Below, in pieces: positions 53,848 through 63,253 of a DNA stretch of 64,000 nt. The position numbers and the translations under genes are program-made. The notes below the pieces were generated by a model. It was given only the letters and a program-made list of their open reading frames with translations, made no database searches and was not told the DNA's origin. The stretch spans positions 744,001 to 808,000 of the forward strand of contig JADJBR010000007.1 of the NCBI GenBank assembly GCA_016703645.1, in the 5' to 3' direction. Position 1 is the stretch's first letter. Each line of letters begins with the position of its first letter. This DNA is from Zoogloea sp. (GTDB lineage: Bacteria > Pseudomonadota > Gammaproteobacteria > Burkholderiales > Rhodocyclaceae).

Positions 53848-54636
53848 ATGCGCCCCACCCCGACCCGCATTGCCCTGATTCTTGCCGCCGCCCTGCCCAC
53901 CCTGCCTGCCATCGCCGCTGACCGGATCGACCGTCAGACGGAGACCGCCATCCCCCGCACCGGGAATCTCTACGGGCTGGGAATCGGCGTACTCCCCGCC
54001 ACTTCCGGCTCCGACGAACTGCGCAGCATGGTCCTGCCCGTGATCCAAGCCAGCTATGCCGACCGCTTCTATATCAACGCCCTGCGGGCCGGCGTATGGC
54101 TGGTGGATTCGGATGACCGCCGCCTGCGCATCGGGCTCGCCGCCGATGCGCGTTTCGGTTGGGAAGCCGATGATGGCCGGCGCACCAAGGGGATGCAGGA
54201 CCGGGACTTCGGGGTGGACGTGGGCCCGGCCCTGCGCTGGCAGACCGACCATGGCACCCTCAATGCCCAGTGGGGCTTCGATGCGGGGTCGGGCAGCAAG
54301 GGTCAGAGCGCTCAACTCCAGTTCGTAAGGGCACTGATCCGCGGTCCGGGGCTGCGCCTCAATGGCCTGGTCGGCATTACGTGGAATGACCGCCGGATGA
54401 ACAACTACTACTACGGCGTGGCCGCCTCGGAAGCCGCCCCCGGACGTCCCGCCTAAACCGCGGGGGCAGGCACCCAGCTTCAGGCCGGAGTCAATGGCGC
54501 GTGGCCAGCAGGCGAGCGCGGCTCGGTGCTGTTCGGCCTGATGGTCACCCGCCTGGGCAATGCGCAGGCCGACAGTCCGATCGTCGAGACGCGCATCCAG
54601 CCGCTGGCCTACGTGGGTTACGGCTGGACCTTCTGA
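53848..54636 (+). pseudogene. MipA/OmpV family outer-membrane protein, interrupted by an in-frame TAA
   Basis: A signal peptide (about 1-24) and beta-strand pattern identify the MipA/OmpV family (YGLGIGVLP, YADRFYINALRAGVWLV, GPALRWQTDHG, NDRRMNNYYYGV). The reading frame meets TAA at 54454-54456 within GRPA-stop-TAGAG, exactly where the family has a tyrosine (RPAYxAGAG). The same frame then runs on for 60 more residues to a typical OMP end, LAYVGYGWTF, at 54636. A single substitution (TAC or TAT to TAA) explains it. The truncated product would lack the final strand and its terminal Phe signal. Confidence 0.82.
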
Positions 54637-54649
54637 CACACCGGGCCGA

Positions 54650-55216
54650 TCAGAGCGGGCGCCGGACCGTCAGGGCGCCGCGGATCTGCCCCTTCTCGTA
54701 GCCGAAGGCCCGATCATGGGGATAGTTGCGGGCAAGCTCGCTCTTGAGCCCGGCTTCGATCTTGTCGGCCGCACCGTGACATTTCAGGCAGACATCGCCC
54801 ACGGGAATGGCGCGAATGTAGCGAAAGACCGGCTTGCCGTTCTCGGTGACGATCTCGCCGGACTCAAGACTCTCAACCTTCTCGCCCGCGGCAGCGCGGA
54901 TGTTGAAGTCGGCAAGCTGACGCGCTTCCCAGACATCCGGCGTACCCCGCTCGGGATTGCGTGTCCTGAGACTGACCCGCGACATCTTCCAACCGGTCTT
55001 CTCGGACTGCTCCTTGAGTAACTGGGGGGCCTGGTCCTTGCAAACCGGGATGGCCTCCACCACACCCCGGGTGGCGACGGTGTCCTGCATCATGGCCACC
55101 ACCTTGGGCAGTACCGGCAGTGCATTCTTGCGGGTATCAAGCTTCAGGGCGTCAATGTCCTGGGCCTGGGCGACACCGGACAGGAGAACAGCAGATAGAA
55201 AGACAGAGCGCAACAT
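54650..55216 (-). CDS. DUF3365 (Tll0287-like) heme-binding protein
   Basis: A 188-residue exported protein with a signal peptide (MLRSVFLSAVLLSGVAQA). The heme c motif CLKCHG lies near residue 150, with KMSRVSLRTRNPERGTPDVW and FRYIRAIPVGD typical of the DUF3365 domain, which has a PAS-like fold. The start at 55216 is preferred because AAGGA lies eight bases before it; ATG 55225 is too close. It may sense or carry electrons in the periplasm. The substrate is unknown. Confidence 0.82.
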   Translation of the reverse strand: MLRSVFLSAVLLSGVAQAQDIDALKLDTRKNALPVLPKVVAMMQDTVATRGVVEAIPVCKDQAPQLLKEQSEKTGWKMSRVSLRTRNPERGTPDVWEARQLADFNIRAAAGEKVESLESGEIVTENGKPVFRYIRAIPVGDVCLKCHGAADKIEAGLKSELARNYPHDRAFGYEKGQIRGALTVRRPL

Positions 55217-55232
55217 GGGAGCCATCCTTAAA

Positions 55233-55246
55233 TTAGATCTTTCTAA
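55233..55246. promoter_or_regulatory. AT-rich palindrome upstream of the DUF3365 gene
   Basis: TTAGA-TCTT-TCTAA is a 14-bp dyad located just upstream of the ribosome site and overlapping a TATATT element on the minus strand. It stands out as a candidate operator in a GC-rich region. The regulator is unknown. Confidence 0.42.
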
Positions 55247-55352
55247 TATACAGGATGTCGAGTGTCGGCCACCACCTCAATTTCATGTCGGAGGACTGCA
55301 ACCAATTGCGCCAGCGGGAGCCCAACAGGAACCCCCACCCCAGGAGCACGCC

Positions 55353-55592
55353 ATGGAATCCCACACCCACAGCATCACCCACCTGTTTGCCCAGCTCGGC
55401 CTGCCCAGCGAGACAAGCGACATCGAAGCATTCATCGAGGCCCACGCCCCCCTGGCCCATGAGCTCAAGCTGGCCGATGCGCCCTTCTGGACAGCAGCCC
55501 AGGCGGGCTTCCTGAAATCGGAACTGGACGAGGACGCCGACTGGAGCGCCGTCATCGATACGCTTGACGCCCGACTACGCCACGGTATCTGA
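55353..55592 (+). CDS. DUF2789 family protein
   Basis: A 79-residue soluble protein matching DUF2789: HLFAQLGLPSETSDIEAFI, DAPFWTAAQAGFLKSEL, DEDADWSAVIDTLDARLR. AGGAG lies seven bases before the ATG. Function is unknown for the family. Confidence 0.85.
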   Translation: MESHTHSITHLFAQLGLPSETSDIEAFIEAHAPLAHELKLADAPFWTAAQAGFLKSELDEDADWSAVIDTLDARLRHGI

Positions 55593-55636
55593 AGCGGGCC
55601 GCCAACTGTCGTGGCTGATGTCGCGGCTGAGGGGCT

Positions 55637-56860
55637 TCAATCGGCCAGCAGGAAGCGCTGGGGATCAAGCCCCCACTTGTCCGGCGCCTCGGCAGAGACG
55701 ATTCGGTCGCCACCGCCGTTGCCAAGCTTGCGCCCCAGGTCGAGCAGTTCCGGCTTGATGTAGCCGTTTGATCGGGTGCTGAAGAACACCCGCAACTTGG
55801 GGGTCAGCAGGCTTCCTTCGTTCTGCTCGATCACCACCCCCAACCGGCCCGACTCCAGCCGAACCAGGCTCCCCACCGGATAGATCCCCACGCAACGCAT
55901 GAAGGCCTGGAGCAATTTCTGGTCGAAGTGGTCCTTGCTCCACTCCCACATCTTGCGCAGCGCCTCCGCCGCAGGCATGCCCTTGTGGTAGCAGCGATCG
56001 GCGGTAATCGCGACGTAGACATCCACGATGGCGGCCATGCGCGCCATGCTGGAAATGGAATCCCCCGCCAGACCATCAGGATAACCCTTGCCATCAAGCC
56101 GCTCATGGTGATGGCGGGTAATGTCCAGCGGAATGGCGCCGATGCCGGGGGTTTCCAGCAGCACCGCGTGGCCATCGCCAGGATGCTGCTTGATCAGATC
56201 GAACTCCGCGTCGGTGAGGCGGCCGGGCTTGTTGAGCACTTCATCGGGCACCTTCATCTTGCCGATGTCGTGGAGCAAACCGCCGATGCCCCCTTGCCGC
56301 AGCTCTTCGCCGTCCAGACCCAGGGAGCGGCCAAAAGCAATCATCAGCGTACACACGCTGACAGAGTGCAGAAAAGTGTAGTCATCCTTGTTCTTGATGC
56401 CGATCAGCCCCATCAGCGCACCGCCGTTGCGAAGCACGGAACCGGTGATGGCCTCCACCACCGGCTCTGCATCGTCAAGGGACACTGCCTTGCCCAGGCG
56501 CACATCGCACATCATGCTGCGGATCACCTTGTGGGCCTGCTCATGAACGCGTTTGGCACGGGCCAGTTCTTCACGCACCGAAACGCGGACTATCGGCTCC
56601 TGGGGCGCCGACAAGGCTTCGAGGATCTCCTGCTCGACAGCGGCCTTAACCTGATCCGCAGCAACGGCCTCCACGTCATCGAGTCCTCGCGTGGTATCGA
56701 TATAGACGTGCGGGATACCCGCCTCAACAATGCGGCGCAGATCGCCCTCACCCTTGAGGACGAACTGAGCACGCCAGAAGGGATGGGACATCCAGTCGCC
56801 GCAGAGTTCGTGGATGAACATGCCCGGTCTCAGCCGGGCCACAGGAATTTTCTTCAGCAT
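55637..56860 (-). CDS. HD-GYP domain cyclic-di-GMP phosphodiesterase
   Basis: A 407-residue cytoplasmic enzyme. The N-terminal ~130 residues form a DUF3391 domain (KKIPVARLRPGMFIHEL). The HD-GYP domain (about 150-330) shows LLHDIGKMKVPDEVLNKPG, IKQHP, HHHERLDGKGYPDGL and MAAIVDVYVAITADR, so all metal ligands and the GYP signature are intact. It hydrolyses c-di-GMP and so favours motility over biofilm. It is divergent from uppP. Confidence 0.94.
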   Translation of the reverse strand: MLKKIPVARLRPGMFIHELCGDWMSHPFWRAQFVLKGEGDLRRIVEAGIPHVYIDTTRGLDDVEAVAADQVKAAVEQEILEALSAPQEPIVRVSVREELARAKRVHEQAHKVIRSMMCDVRLGKAVSLDDAEPVVEAITGSVLRNGGALMGLIGIKNKDDYTFLHSVSVCTLMIAFGRSLGLDGEELRQGGIGGLLHDIGKMKVPDEVLNKPGRLTDAEFDLIKQHPGDGHAVLLETPGIGAIPLDITRHHHERLDGKGYPDGLAGDSISSMARMAAIVDVYVAITADRCYHKGMPAAEALRKMWEWSKDHFDQKLLQAFMRCVGIYPVGSLVRLESGRLGVVIEQNEGSLLTPKLRVFFSTRSNGYIKPELLDLGRKLGNGGGDRIVSAEAPDKWGLDPQRFLLAD

Positions 56861-57005
56861 TGACGGGGTGCCATGGGGTGGCAGGGCTGATGAGTGACAT
56901 CAATCGTTGCGGTCCGAATCTTATCGACCCGGTACGGGCCGGCTTGAGCGGATTTCGGTGGCAGAGTGTGTCATAGGAGCGCAAAGGCATACGATACACA
57001 ACCGC

Positions 57006-57011
57006 TATAAT
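57006..57011 (+). promoter_or_regulatory. -10 element of uppP
   Basis: A perfect TATAAT sits 34 bases upstream of the uppP ATG. No clear -35 hexamer is seen at the usual distance. Confidence 0.5.
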
Positions 57012-57045
57012 GGATGCTCTTTCCGCACTGCACATCCAATAGCTT

Positions 57046-57870
57046 ATGGACATCATCCTGCTCCTGAAGGCGCTGATCCTCGGCGTGGTCGAAGGCCTGA
57101 CCGAATTCCTGCCGATCTCCAGCACCGGGCACCTCATCCTGGCGGGCGATCTGCTCAATTTCAACGATGACCGGGGCAAACTGTTCGAGATCGTCATCCA
57201 GTCCGGCGCGATCCTCGCCGTGGTATGGGAATACCGGGAACGGGTGATCCGCACTTTCTCCGGCCTGGGCCGGCAGCCCGAGGCCAACCGCCTGGTGCTC
57301 AACCTCTTCATCGCCTTCCTGCCCCTGGCCGTTCTCGGCCTGATCTTCGGCAAGGCCATCAAGGCCTCCCTGTTTGCCCCCATCCCGGTGGCCACTGCCT
57401 TCATTCTGGGTGCCTTCGTGATCCTCTGGGCCGAGCGCCGGCAGCACAGCATCCGCATCCACAGCGTGGACGAAATGACCCCGCTGGACGCCCTCAAGAT
57501 GGGTTTCGCCCAGGCCGTGGCCCTGATCCCCGGCACCTCGCGCTCGGGCTCGACCATCATCGGCGGCATGTTGTTCGGCTTCTCGCGCCACGCGGCAACC
57601 GAGTTTTCCTTTTTCCTGGCCATCCCCACCCTGGGCATGGCCACCATCTATCAGCTCTACAAGGAGCGTGCCCTGCTGAGCATGGACGACCTGGGCATGT
57701 GGGTGGTGGGCTTCATCTCCGCCTTCGTCTCGGCCTTCCTGTGTGTGCGCTGGCTGCTGCGCTACATCTCCAACCACGACTTCGTGCCCTTCGCCTGGTA
57801 CCGCATCGCCTTCGGCATCGTGGTGCTCGCCACCTGGCACTTCGGCCTGGTGGAATGGACTGCACACTGA
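57046..57870 (+). CDS. uppP: Undecaprenyl-diphosphatase
   Basis: UppP (BacA) dephosphorylates undecaprenyl diphosphate to recycle the lipid carrier for peptidoglycan. The 274-residue inner-membrane protein has about eight helices and both catalytic signatures: [18 protein letters not shown] (residues about 17-34) and [14 protein letters not shown] (about 163-176). Bacitracin resistance is the known phenotype of overexpression. The next gene starts 16 bases before its stop. Confidence 0.96.
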   Translation: MDIILLLKALILGVVEGLTEFLPISSTGHLILAGDLLNFNDDRGKLFEIVIQSGAILAVVWEYRERVIRTFSGLGRQPEANRLVLNLFIAFLPLAVLGLIFGKAIKASLFAPIPVATAFILGAFVILWAERRQHSIRIHSVDEMTPLDALKMGFAQAVALIPGTSRSGSTIIGGMLFGFSRHAATEFSFFLAIPTLGMATIYQLYKERALLSMDDLGMWVVGFISAFVSAFLCVRWLLRYISNHDFVPFAWYRIAFGIVVLATWHFGLVEWTAH

Positions 57871-58814
57871 GTGCTGGCACTGACCCGGCCCGGACACCCT
57901 CCGGGCCGTCGGCCCCTGCCCCTCACCTTACCCACCTCACCGACATCCATGACAGCCGGCGGGCGCGCAGCCTGCCCCTCAAGCTCTACCTGCCCGATCG
58001 CCCCGCCCCGGCCGGCCTGATCCTCTTCTCCCATGGGCTGGGGGGCTCCCGCGAAGGCGGGACCGACTGGCTATCCCACTGGGCCGGGCTCGGCTTCGCG
58101 GTGATCGCCGTGCAGCACCCGGGCAGTGACACCAGCCTGCTCCACAACAACTCCCCCCTCGCCCTGCGCAAAGCCTTCCGCGTGGCGATGAATCCTGAAG
58201 AACTCACCCGCCGGGCCGACGATTTGCGCTTTGTCCTCAGCCGTATCGGCCGGGACGGATGCTTCCCCGACGTCATCAACGGGGTGCAGAAAATCGGTCT
58301 GTGCGGGCATTCCTTCGGTGCCGTCACGGTGCAGCTCCTGGCGGGTGAACGCCGCCCCGAACAGAAACCCGGGCCTGCTGACCCCCGCGTGGCGGCAGCC
58401 CTGGCCTTGAGCCCGTCCGCCCGCCATGCCGACAAGGGCCCCGGGCTGACCCATCGCTTCGGGCAGGTCCGACTCCCCTTCCTGAGCATCACCGGCAGCC
58501 GCGACGACGGGATGGGCCTGTCCGACATCACCGCAGCGAATCGCGAACTGCCCTACCGCCACATGCCTGCGGGCGACAAATATTTGCTGGTGTTTGCCGA
58601 CGGCACCCACCTGGACTTTGCCGGACAGGCCAGCCAGGTTGAAGGAACGGTATTCCACATCCGCCGCGAACCCGCGGTTTTCCGCGACAATCTGCTGGCC
58701 GCCAGCAGCGCCTTCTGGCAGGCCCACCTGGCCGACGACGCGGATGCGCGCCGCTGGCTGAGCACCACCCTGCCCGGCCGCCTGCGGCCGGAAGACCGCT
58801 TCGAGACCAAATGA
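57855..58814 (+). CDS. Alpha/beta hydrolase, PAF-acetylhydrolase-like
   Basis: A 319-residue hydrolase. The oxyanion region [14 protein letters not shown] is followed by the nucleophile elbow CGHSFGAVT (Ser), and late acidic and His residues (ITGSRDDG and DGTHLDF) could complete the triad. There is no clear signal peptide. The start ATG 57855 overlaps uppP by 16 bases and is the only in-frame start near the coding boundary. Substrate unknown; platelet-activating-factor acetylhydrolase is the nearest family by motif. Confidence 0.75.
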   Translation: MDCTLSAGTDPARTPSGPSAPAPHLTHLTDIHDSRRARSLPLKLYLPDRPAPAGLILFSHGLGGSREGGTDWLSHWAGLGFAVIAVQHPGSDTSLLHNNSPLALRKAFRVAMNPEELTRRADDLRFVLSRIGRDGCFPDVINGVQKIGLCGHSFGAVTVQLLAGERRPEQKPGPADPRVAAALALSPSARHADKGPGLTHRFGQVRLPFLSITGSRDDGMGLSDITAANRELPYRHMPAGDKYLLVFADGTHLDFAGQASQVEGTVFHIRREPAVFRDNLLAASSAFWQAHLADDADARRWLSTTLPGRLRPEDRFETK

Positions 58815-59380
58815 TCATCTACCTTCACGGCTTTCGCTCCGGCCCCGAGTCCTGGAAGGCCCGCAGCCTGCGCGCACGCATGGCCGCCCACGGCCTCGCC
58901 GATGCCTTCTGGTGTGAGCAACTCCCCGTCTCCGCCCGCGACGCCGTGGCCCTCGCCGAAGCGCAGATTGCCCGCTGCACCACCCCGCCCACCGTGGTCG
59001 GCAGCTCCCTGGGCGGCTACTACGCCACCCACCTGGCCGAAAAGCATGGGCTTCGGGCCGTACTGGTCAATCCGGCCGTCATCGCCCCCCTGTCCCTGTC
59101 GGCCTACCTGGGCACCCAGACCCACATGTATACCGGCGAGGCCTTCGATTTCACCCCGACCCACATCGCCGAACTGCAGGCCATCGAGGCCGCGGCCATC
59201 ACCCGGCCCGAACGCTACTGGCTGCTGGTCGAAACCGGTGACGAGGTGCTTGACTACTGCCATGCCGTGGTCCGCTATGCCGGGTGTCGGCAGAGCGTGC
59301 TGGAAGGTGGCGACCACAGCTTCACCCGCTGGGATGACTACCTGGACCCCATCCTCCAGTTTGCCGGACTCCTTCCGTGA
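58811..59380 (+). CDS. YqiA/YcfP family esterase
   Basis: A 189-residue compact alpha/beta hydrolase. [18 protein letters not shown] opens the protein, VVGSSLGGYYATHLAE is the nucleophile elbow, and VETGDEVLDY and GGDHSF supply the acid and His. This matches YqiA, an esterase for short acyl-CoA or esters in E. coli. ATGA overlap with the previous gene and TGA/ATG overlap with the next show one operon. Confidence 0.88.
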   Translation: MIIYLHGFRSGPESWKARSLRARMAAHGLADAFWCEQLPVSARDAVALAEAQIARCTTPPTVVGSSLGGYYATHLAEKHGLRAVLVNPAVIAPLSLSAYLGTQTHMYTGEAFDFTPTHIAELQAIEAAAITRPERYWLLVETGDEVLDYCHAVVRYAGCRQSVLEGGDHSFTRWDDYLDPILQFAGLLP

Positions 59381-60231
59381 TGACAGACAACACCTCCGCG
59401 GGCTTCGATGCCCGCCGCTTCAAGGCCCTGGAACGCACGGGTTTCAACCGCATCGCGGCCCGTTATGCCGATGGCGCGCCGCTCCGGGCCAGCCTGCAGA
59501 CCGCCCTCCTCGACGCGGCGGCACCGGCACCCGGCGAACACATCCTTGACCTGGCCGCCGGTCCCGGCCTGCTCGCCCGTGACGCCGCGCGCCGGGTGCT
59601 GCCCGATGGCTGGGTGCTGGCCAGCGACATTGCCGAGAGCATGCTCGCCGAGGGGCAGCGCCGCGCCGAGCAGGAAGGCCTGCCCGACCTCCTCGCCGCC
59701 GCCTGCGACGCCGAACACCTGGCCTTTGCCGATGGGAGTTTCGATGCCGCGCTGCTCGGGCTAGGCCTGTTCATCTTTCCCGACCCGGGCAAGGCCCTGG
59801 CCGAGCTGCACCGGGTGATCCGGCCGGGCGGACGCATCGCCCTGTCGGTATGGAGCCCTCGGGAGGAAGTGCCCCTGATCGCTCGCGCCCAGGACTGCAT
59901 CGCTCGACTCCTGCCGGCCCCCAAGGTGCCCCGCCCGTCGGTGTTCCGCCTGGGTACCGCAGAGGCACTGGGCGCTTTACTGCAGGCGGCGGGCTTCAGC
60001 CGGATACACCTGGAGCCCCATGCTTTCACCTGTCGTTTTGCCTGTGCCGTGGACTACTGGCAGGCTTTCCTGGATCTGGCCGGCGGTGCAGCGGAGGCCC
60101 TGTCGCGCCTCCCCGAGGCCACCCAGGCCCGGCTGCGCGAGGAGGTGGCCACGGAACTCGCGCCCCACCGGGACGGCGACGGCTATGCCGTGGCCGGCAG
60201 CGTGCTGATCGCCACCGCACAGCGCGGCTGA
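59380..60231 (+). CDS. SAM-dependent methyltransferase
   Basis: A 283-residue class I methyltransferase. Motif I is ILDLAAGPGLLARDAAR, followed by VLASDIAESMLAEG, the AFADGSFDAALLGLGLFIFPD region and RVIRPGGRIALSVWSP. This resembles the UbiE/methyltransf_11 group, but no substrate-specific signature is seen. The ATG overlaps the previous stop; a GTG three bases earlier is an alternative. It ends two bases before the opposite-strand photolyase. Confidence 0.83.
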   Translation: MTDNTSAGFDARRFKALERTGFNRIAARYADGAPLRASLQTALLDAAAPAPGEHILDLAAGPGLLARDAARRVLPDGWVLASDIAESMLAEGQRRAEQEGLPDLLAAACDAEHLAFADGSFDAALLGLGLFIFPDPGKALAELHRVIRPGGRIALSVWSPREEVPLIARAQDCIARLLPAPKVPRPSVFRLGTAEALGALLQAAGFSRIHLEPHAFTCRFACAVDYWQAFLDLAGGAAEALSRLPEATQARLREEVATELAPHRDGDGYAVAGSVLIATAQRG

Positions 60232-60232
60232 A

Positions 60233-61678
60233 TCAGGCCTCCCCGGCCGACTCCGCCGCCGCACCCTTGACCACCGCAAACCGGGCCAGGGTCCGCTCCC
60301 GGGCCTTGGCATGGTCTACCACCGGCGCCGGATAGTCGGTACCGATGACGCAGCCGGCGAGCTTCTGGTCGATGGGTGGCAGGGTCCACGGGGCGTGAAT
60401 GTACTTGTCGGGCACCTTTGCCAGCTCCGGCAGATAACGCCGGATGAAGGTGCCGTCCGGATCGAAGCGCTCCGACTGGGTCACCGGATTGAAGATGCGG
60501 AAGTATGGCTGGGCGTCGCAGCCGGTGGATGCGGCCCACTGCCAGCCGCCATTGTTGGCCGCCAGGTCAAAGTCGTTCAAATGCTCGGCGAAATAGGCCT
60601 CGCCCTCACGCCAGTCGATACCCAGATCCTTGGTCAGGAAGGACGCCACGATCATGCGCAAGCGGTTGTGCATGTAGCCACTGTGGTTGATCTGGCGCAT
60701 GGCCGCATCAACGATGGGATAGCCCGTGCACCCCTCGCACCACGCGGCAAACAGGGCCGGATCCCGATCCCAGGCCACCCGGTCGTACTCGGGGCGGAAG
60801 CTCGCCCCCGCCACCCGCGGGTGATGCCACAGGATTTGAAAGTAGAAGTCCCGCCACACCAGTTCCGACAACCAGGTGTCCGCCCCCTCGCCGCCGGCAT
60901 CCCTGGCAGCCCGGGCCAGTTCACGGATCGACACGGTACCGAAACGCAGGTGCACCGACAGGTAGGACACCCCCTTCACCGCGGGGAAGTCGCGTCTGGC
61001 CTTGTAGCGCCCGATGCGCTTGAGGAAATCCTCGAAGAGCCGACGCCCGGCCATCATGCCCGGCGTGATGCCCAGCTCAGCCAGATTGGTGGGATCAAAC
61101 CCCAGCGTGGCCAGATCCGGCACCCGCTCGCCCTCGGGCGGCGGCGCCAGACGGCTTGCGTACTTGTCCACCGGATAGGACTTGAGATGAAAGTCGGTGA
61201 GGGTCTTCAGCCAGGCACGCTTGTAGGGCGTAAACACGGAGAACGGCCCCCCTCCCTGGGTGAGGATCTCGGCTTTCTCGAAGATCACCTGATCCTTGAA
61301 GTCGGCAAAGCCGATTCCGAGGAGGCGCAGACGCTCGGCGACATCGCTGTCGCGGGCCTGGGCTGCGGGCTCATAGTCCCGGTTCGCAAGCACGGCATCG
61401 ACACCGAGGCCCTGCGCCAGGGTGGGAATGGCGTCCCTGGCGCGAGCATGCCGCACGATCAGTCCTCCGCCCCTCGCACGAAGGGCCGAATCCAGCTCGG
61501 CGACACAACCATGGATGAACTCCACCCGCCGATCGCCACGCCTTGGAAGCGCATCCAGGATATCCGCATCAAAAACAAAGGCGCAGAATACCTGTTGGTA
61601 ATTTTTAAGCGCGTGGTACAAGGCTGCGTGATCGAAGTCGCGCAGGTCGCGACGAAACCAGACAAGGGCGGAGGACAT
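60233..61678 (-). CDS. phrB: Deoxyribodipyrimidine photolyase
   Basis: A 481-residue FAD-dependent enzyme that repairs cyclobutane pyrimidine dimers using blue light. The N-terminal antenna domain begins [20 protein letters not shown]; the FAD domain shows [53 protein letters not shown] and [20 protein letters not shown]. These match CPD class I photolyase. The start ATG 61678 directly precedes the first strand; the longer frame upstream is not needed. Confidence 0.95.
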   Translation of the reverse strand: MSSALVWFRRDLRDFDHAALYHALKNYQQVFCAFVFDADILDALPRRGDRRVEFIHGCVAELDSALRARGGGLIVRHARARDAIPTLAQGLGVDAVLANRDYEPAAQARDSDVAERLRLLGIGFADFKDQVIFEKAEILTQGGGPFSVFTPYKRAWLKTLTDFHLKSYPVDKYASRLAPPPEGERVPDLATLGFDPTNLAELGITPGMMAGRRLFEDFLKRIGRYKARRDFPAVKGVSYLSVHLRFGTVSIRELARAARDAGGEGADTWLSELVWRDFYFQILWHHPRVAGASFRPEYDRVAWDRDPALFAAWCEGCTGYPIVDAAMRQINHSGYMHNRLRMIVASFLTKDLGIDWREGEAYFAEHLNDFDLAANNGGWQWAASTGCDAQPYFRIFNPVTQSERFDPDGTFIRRYLPELAKVPDKYIHAPWTLPPIDQKLAGCVIGTDYPAPVVDHAKARERTLARFAVVKGAAAESAGEA

Positions 61679-61757
61679 GGACGTCGGAACAGATGAGCGG
61701 GAATCGATGGACGCAAGCATGCCCCAAAAGTTGCCGCTACAATCGGGCACCTCGGCT

Positions 61758-61763
61758 TAAAAT
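61758..61763 (+). promoter_or_regulatory. -10-like element seven bases before the algH start
   Basis: TAAAAT is followed by seven bases and then the GTG. If used as a -10, transcription would begin at or next to the start codon, giving a leaderless mRNA. No ribosome site is seen. A second TACAAT at 61738-61743 is an alternative. Confidence 0.4.
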
Positions 61764-61770
61764 AGCGCCC

Positions 61771-62337
61771 GTGACTACGACGACCATCAACCTGACCGAT
61801 CATTTTCTGATCGCCATGCCCGCCATGGCCGATCCGAATTTTTCGCGCACCCTCACCTACATCGCCGAACACAACGAAAACGGGGCCATGGGGGTCATCG
61901 TCAATCGCCCCACCGACATGCGTCTGGCCACCCTGTTCGAGCGTGTGGACATCCCCCTTGAGCATCACGAGTTTGCCGACCTGCCCGTCTATTTCGGCGG
62001 CCCGGTCCAGTCCGACCGTGGCTTTGTGCTGCACCGCCCGGCAGGCAAGTGGCACTCCACCCTGACCGTCAACGACCGCATCGGTCTGACCAGCTCCCGC
62101 GACGTGCTGCAGTCCCTGGCTTCCGACGGCGAGCCCGGCGAAGTCCTGGTGGCACTCGGCTACGCCGGTTGGTCCGCCGGCCAGCTCGAACACGAACTCG
62201 CCCAGAATGCCTGGCTCACCGTACCTGCCGATCTCTCGATCGTCTTCGACCTGCCCTCCGAAGAGCGGCTGGTGGCCGCCATGCAGCTCCTCGGCGTGGA
62301 TTTCGCCAAGCTCTCGGACGTCGCCGGACACGCCTGA
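61771..62337 (+). CDS. algH: YqgE/AlgH family protein
   Basis: A 188-residue cytoplasmic protein of the UPF0301 family. [54 protein letters not shown] and [16 protein letters not shown] are typical. Biochemical role is unclear; AlgH was linked to alginate regulation in Pseudomonas. The GTG at 61771 fits the family N-terminus. It is followed immediately by ruvX, a conserved pair. Confidence 0.93.
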   Translation: MTTTTINLTDHFLIAMPAMADPNFSRTLTYIAEHNENGAMGVIVNRPTDMRLATLFERVDIPLEHHEFADLPVYFGGPVQSDRGFVLHRPAGKWHSTLTVNDRIGLTSSRDVLQSLASDGEPGEVLVALGYAGWSAGQLEHELAQNAWLTVPADLSIVFDLPSEERLVAAMQLLGVDFAKLSDVAGHA

Positions 62338-62766
62338 GTGGGAACCGTCCTCGGCTTCGACTTCGGCCTGGCCCGCATCGGCGTGGCAGTGGGCGAAACG
62401 GAAACAGGCCACGCTCACCCCCTTGCGGTGATCGCCGACGAAGCCAATGCCGTGCGCTTCGCGGCCATCGAGCAGCTCCTCGCCGAATGGAAGCCTGCCG
62501 CCCTGGTGGTCGGACTGCCCACACACCTGGATGGCAGCGAACACGCCATGACCGCCCGCTGTCGCCGCTTTGCCAACCAGCTCCACGGCCGCTACGGACT
62601 TCCCGTCACATTGGTGGACGAGCGGCTGTCATCGGTGGAAGCGGAAGAGCGCCTCAGAGACGCCGGTCACCAGAACTGGCGCAAGCAAAAGCCCCGGCTG
62701 GACTCCGCAGCTGCCCAGATCATCCTGCTCCAGTATTTCGAAAGCGCCCGCCATGCACCTTCCTGA
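62338..62766 (+). CDS. ruvX: Holliday junction resolvase-like protein YqgF
   Basis: A 142-residue RNase H-fold nuclease needed for 16S rRNA 5' processing and possibly recombination. Visible are [49 protein letters not shown] and [13 protein letters not shown] with the late Asp. The GTG start directly follows the algH stop (TGA GTG), so translation is coupled. pyrR begins inside its end. Confidence 0.94.
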   Translation: MGTVLGFDFGLARIGVAVGETETGHAHPLAVIADEANAVRFAAIEQLLAEWKPAALVVGLPTHLDGSEHAMTARCRRFANQLHGRYGLPVTLVDERLSSVEAEERLRDAGHQNWRKQKPRLDSAAAQIILLQYFESARHAPS

Positions 62767-63253
62767 AGCCGAACAGCTCATTGCCACCCTTGCCGAGACG
62801 ATGCGCCCCCGGGTCACTCCCGACACCTGCCTGGTGGGGATTCACACCGGTGGTGTATGGCTGGCGGAACGTCTCCATGCCCTCCTTGGTTTGTCCCAAC
62901 CGCTGGGGAGCATCGACGTGAGCTTCTACAGGGACGACTACTCCGCCAAGGGTCTGCACCCCCAACCCCGCGGCTCGAAGATCCCCTTTGACGTGGAAGC
63001 CGCCCACATCGTCATCGTCGATGACGTGTTGTATACCGGCCGCACCACCCGCGCCGCCCTCAACGAGCTGTTCGACTACGGCCGCCCCACCCGGGTGGAT
63101 CTGGCCGTACTGATAGACCGTGGCGGCCGTGAGCTCCCCATTGCCGCGAGCTTCTGCGCCCTGACCCTGCCCACGCCACTGCCGGCGGGGCAAAACCTCC
63201 AACTTGAGCGCGACGACTCCGGCGCCCTCTCCATGAGGCTGATCCATGCGTAA
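62753..63253 (+). CDS. pyrR: Bifunctional PyrR: pyr operon regulator and uracil phosphoribosyltransferase
   Basis: A 166-residue phosphoribosyltransferase. The PRPP-binding loop [20 protein letters not shown] is clear, with [13 protein letters not shown] and [10 protein letters not shown] upstream. In Firmicutes PyrR is an RNA-binding attenuator; in proteobacteria it mainly seems to be an enzyme or regulator of unknown mode. The ATG at 62753 lies within the ruvX end, and the stop overlaps the pyrB start. Confidence 0.93.
   Translation: MHLPEAEQLIATLAETMRPRVTPDTCLVGIHTGGVWLAERLHALLGLSQPLGSIDVSFYRDDYSAKGLHPQPRGSKIPFDVEAAHIVIVDDVLYTGRTTRAALNELFDYGRPTRVDLAVLIDRGGRELPIAASFCALTLPTPLPAGQNLQLERDDSGALSMRLIHA

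Noticed and set aside
57225-57854. N-terminal extension of the alpha/beta hydrolase frame through uppP
   Set aside because: The extension is a shadow of uppP in another frame; the hydrolase fold begins only after 57855.
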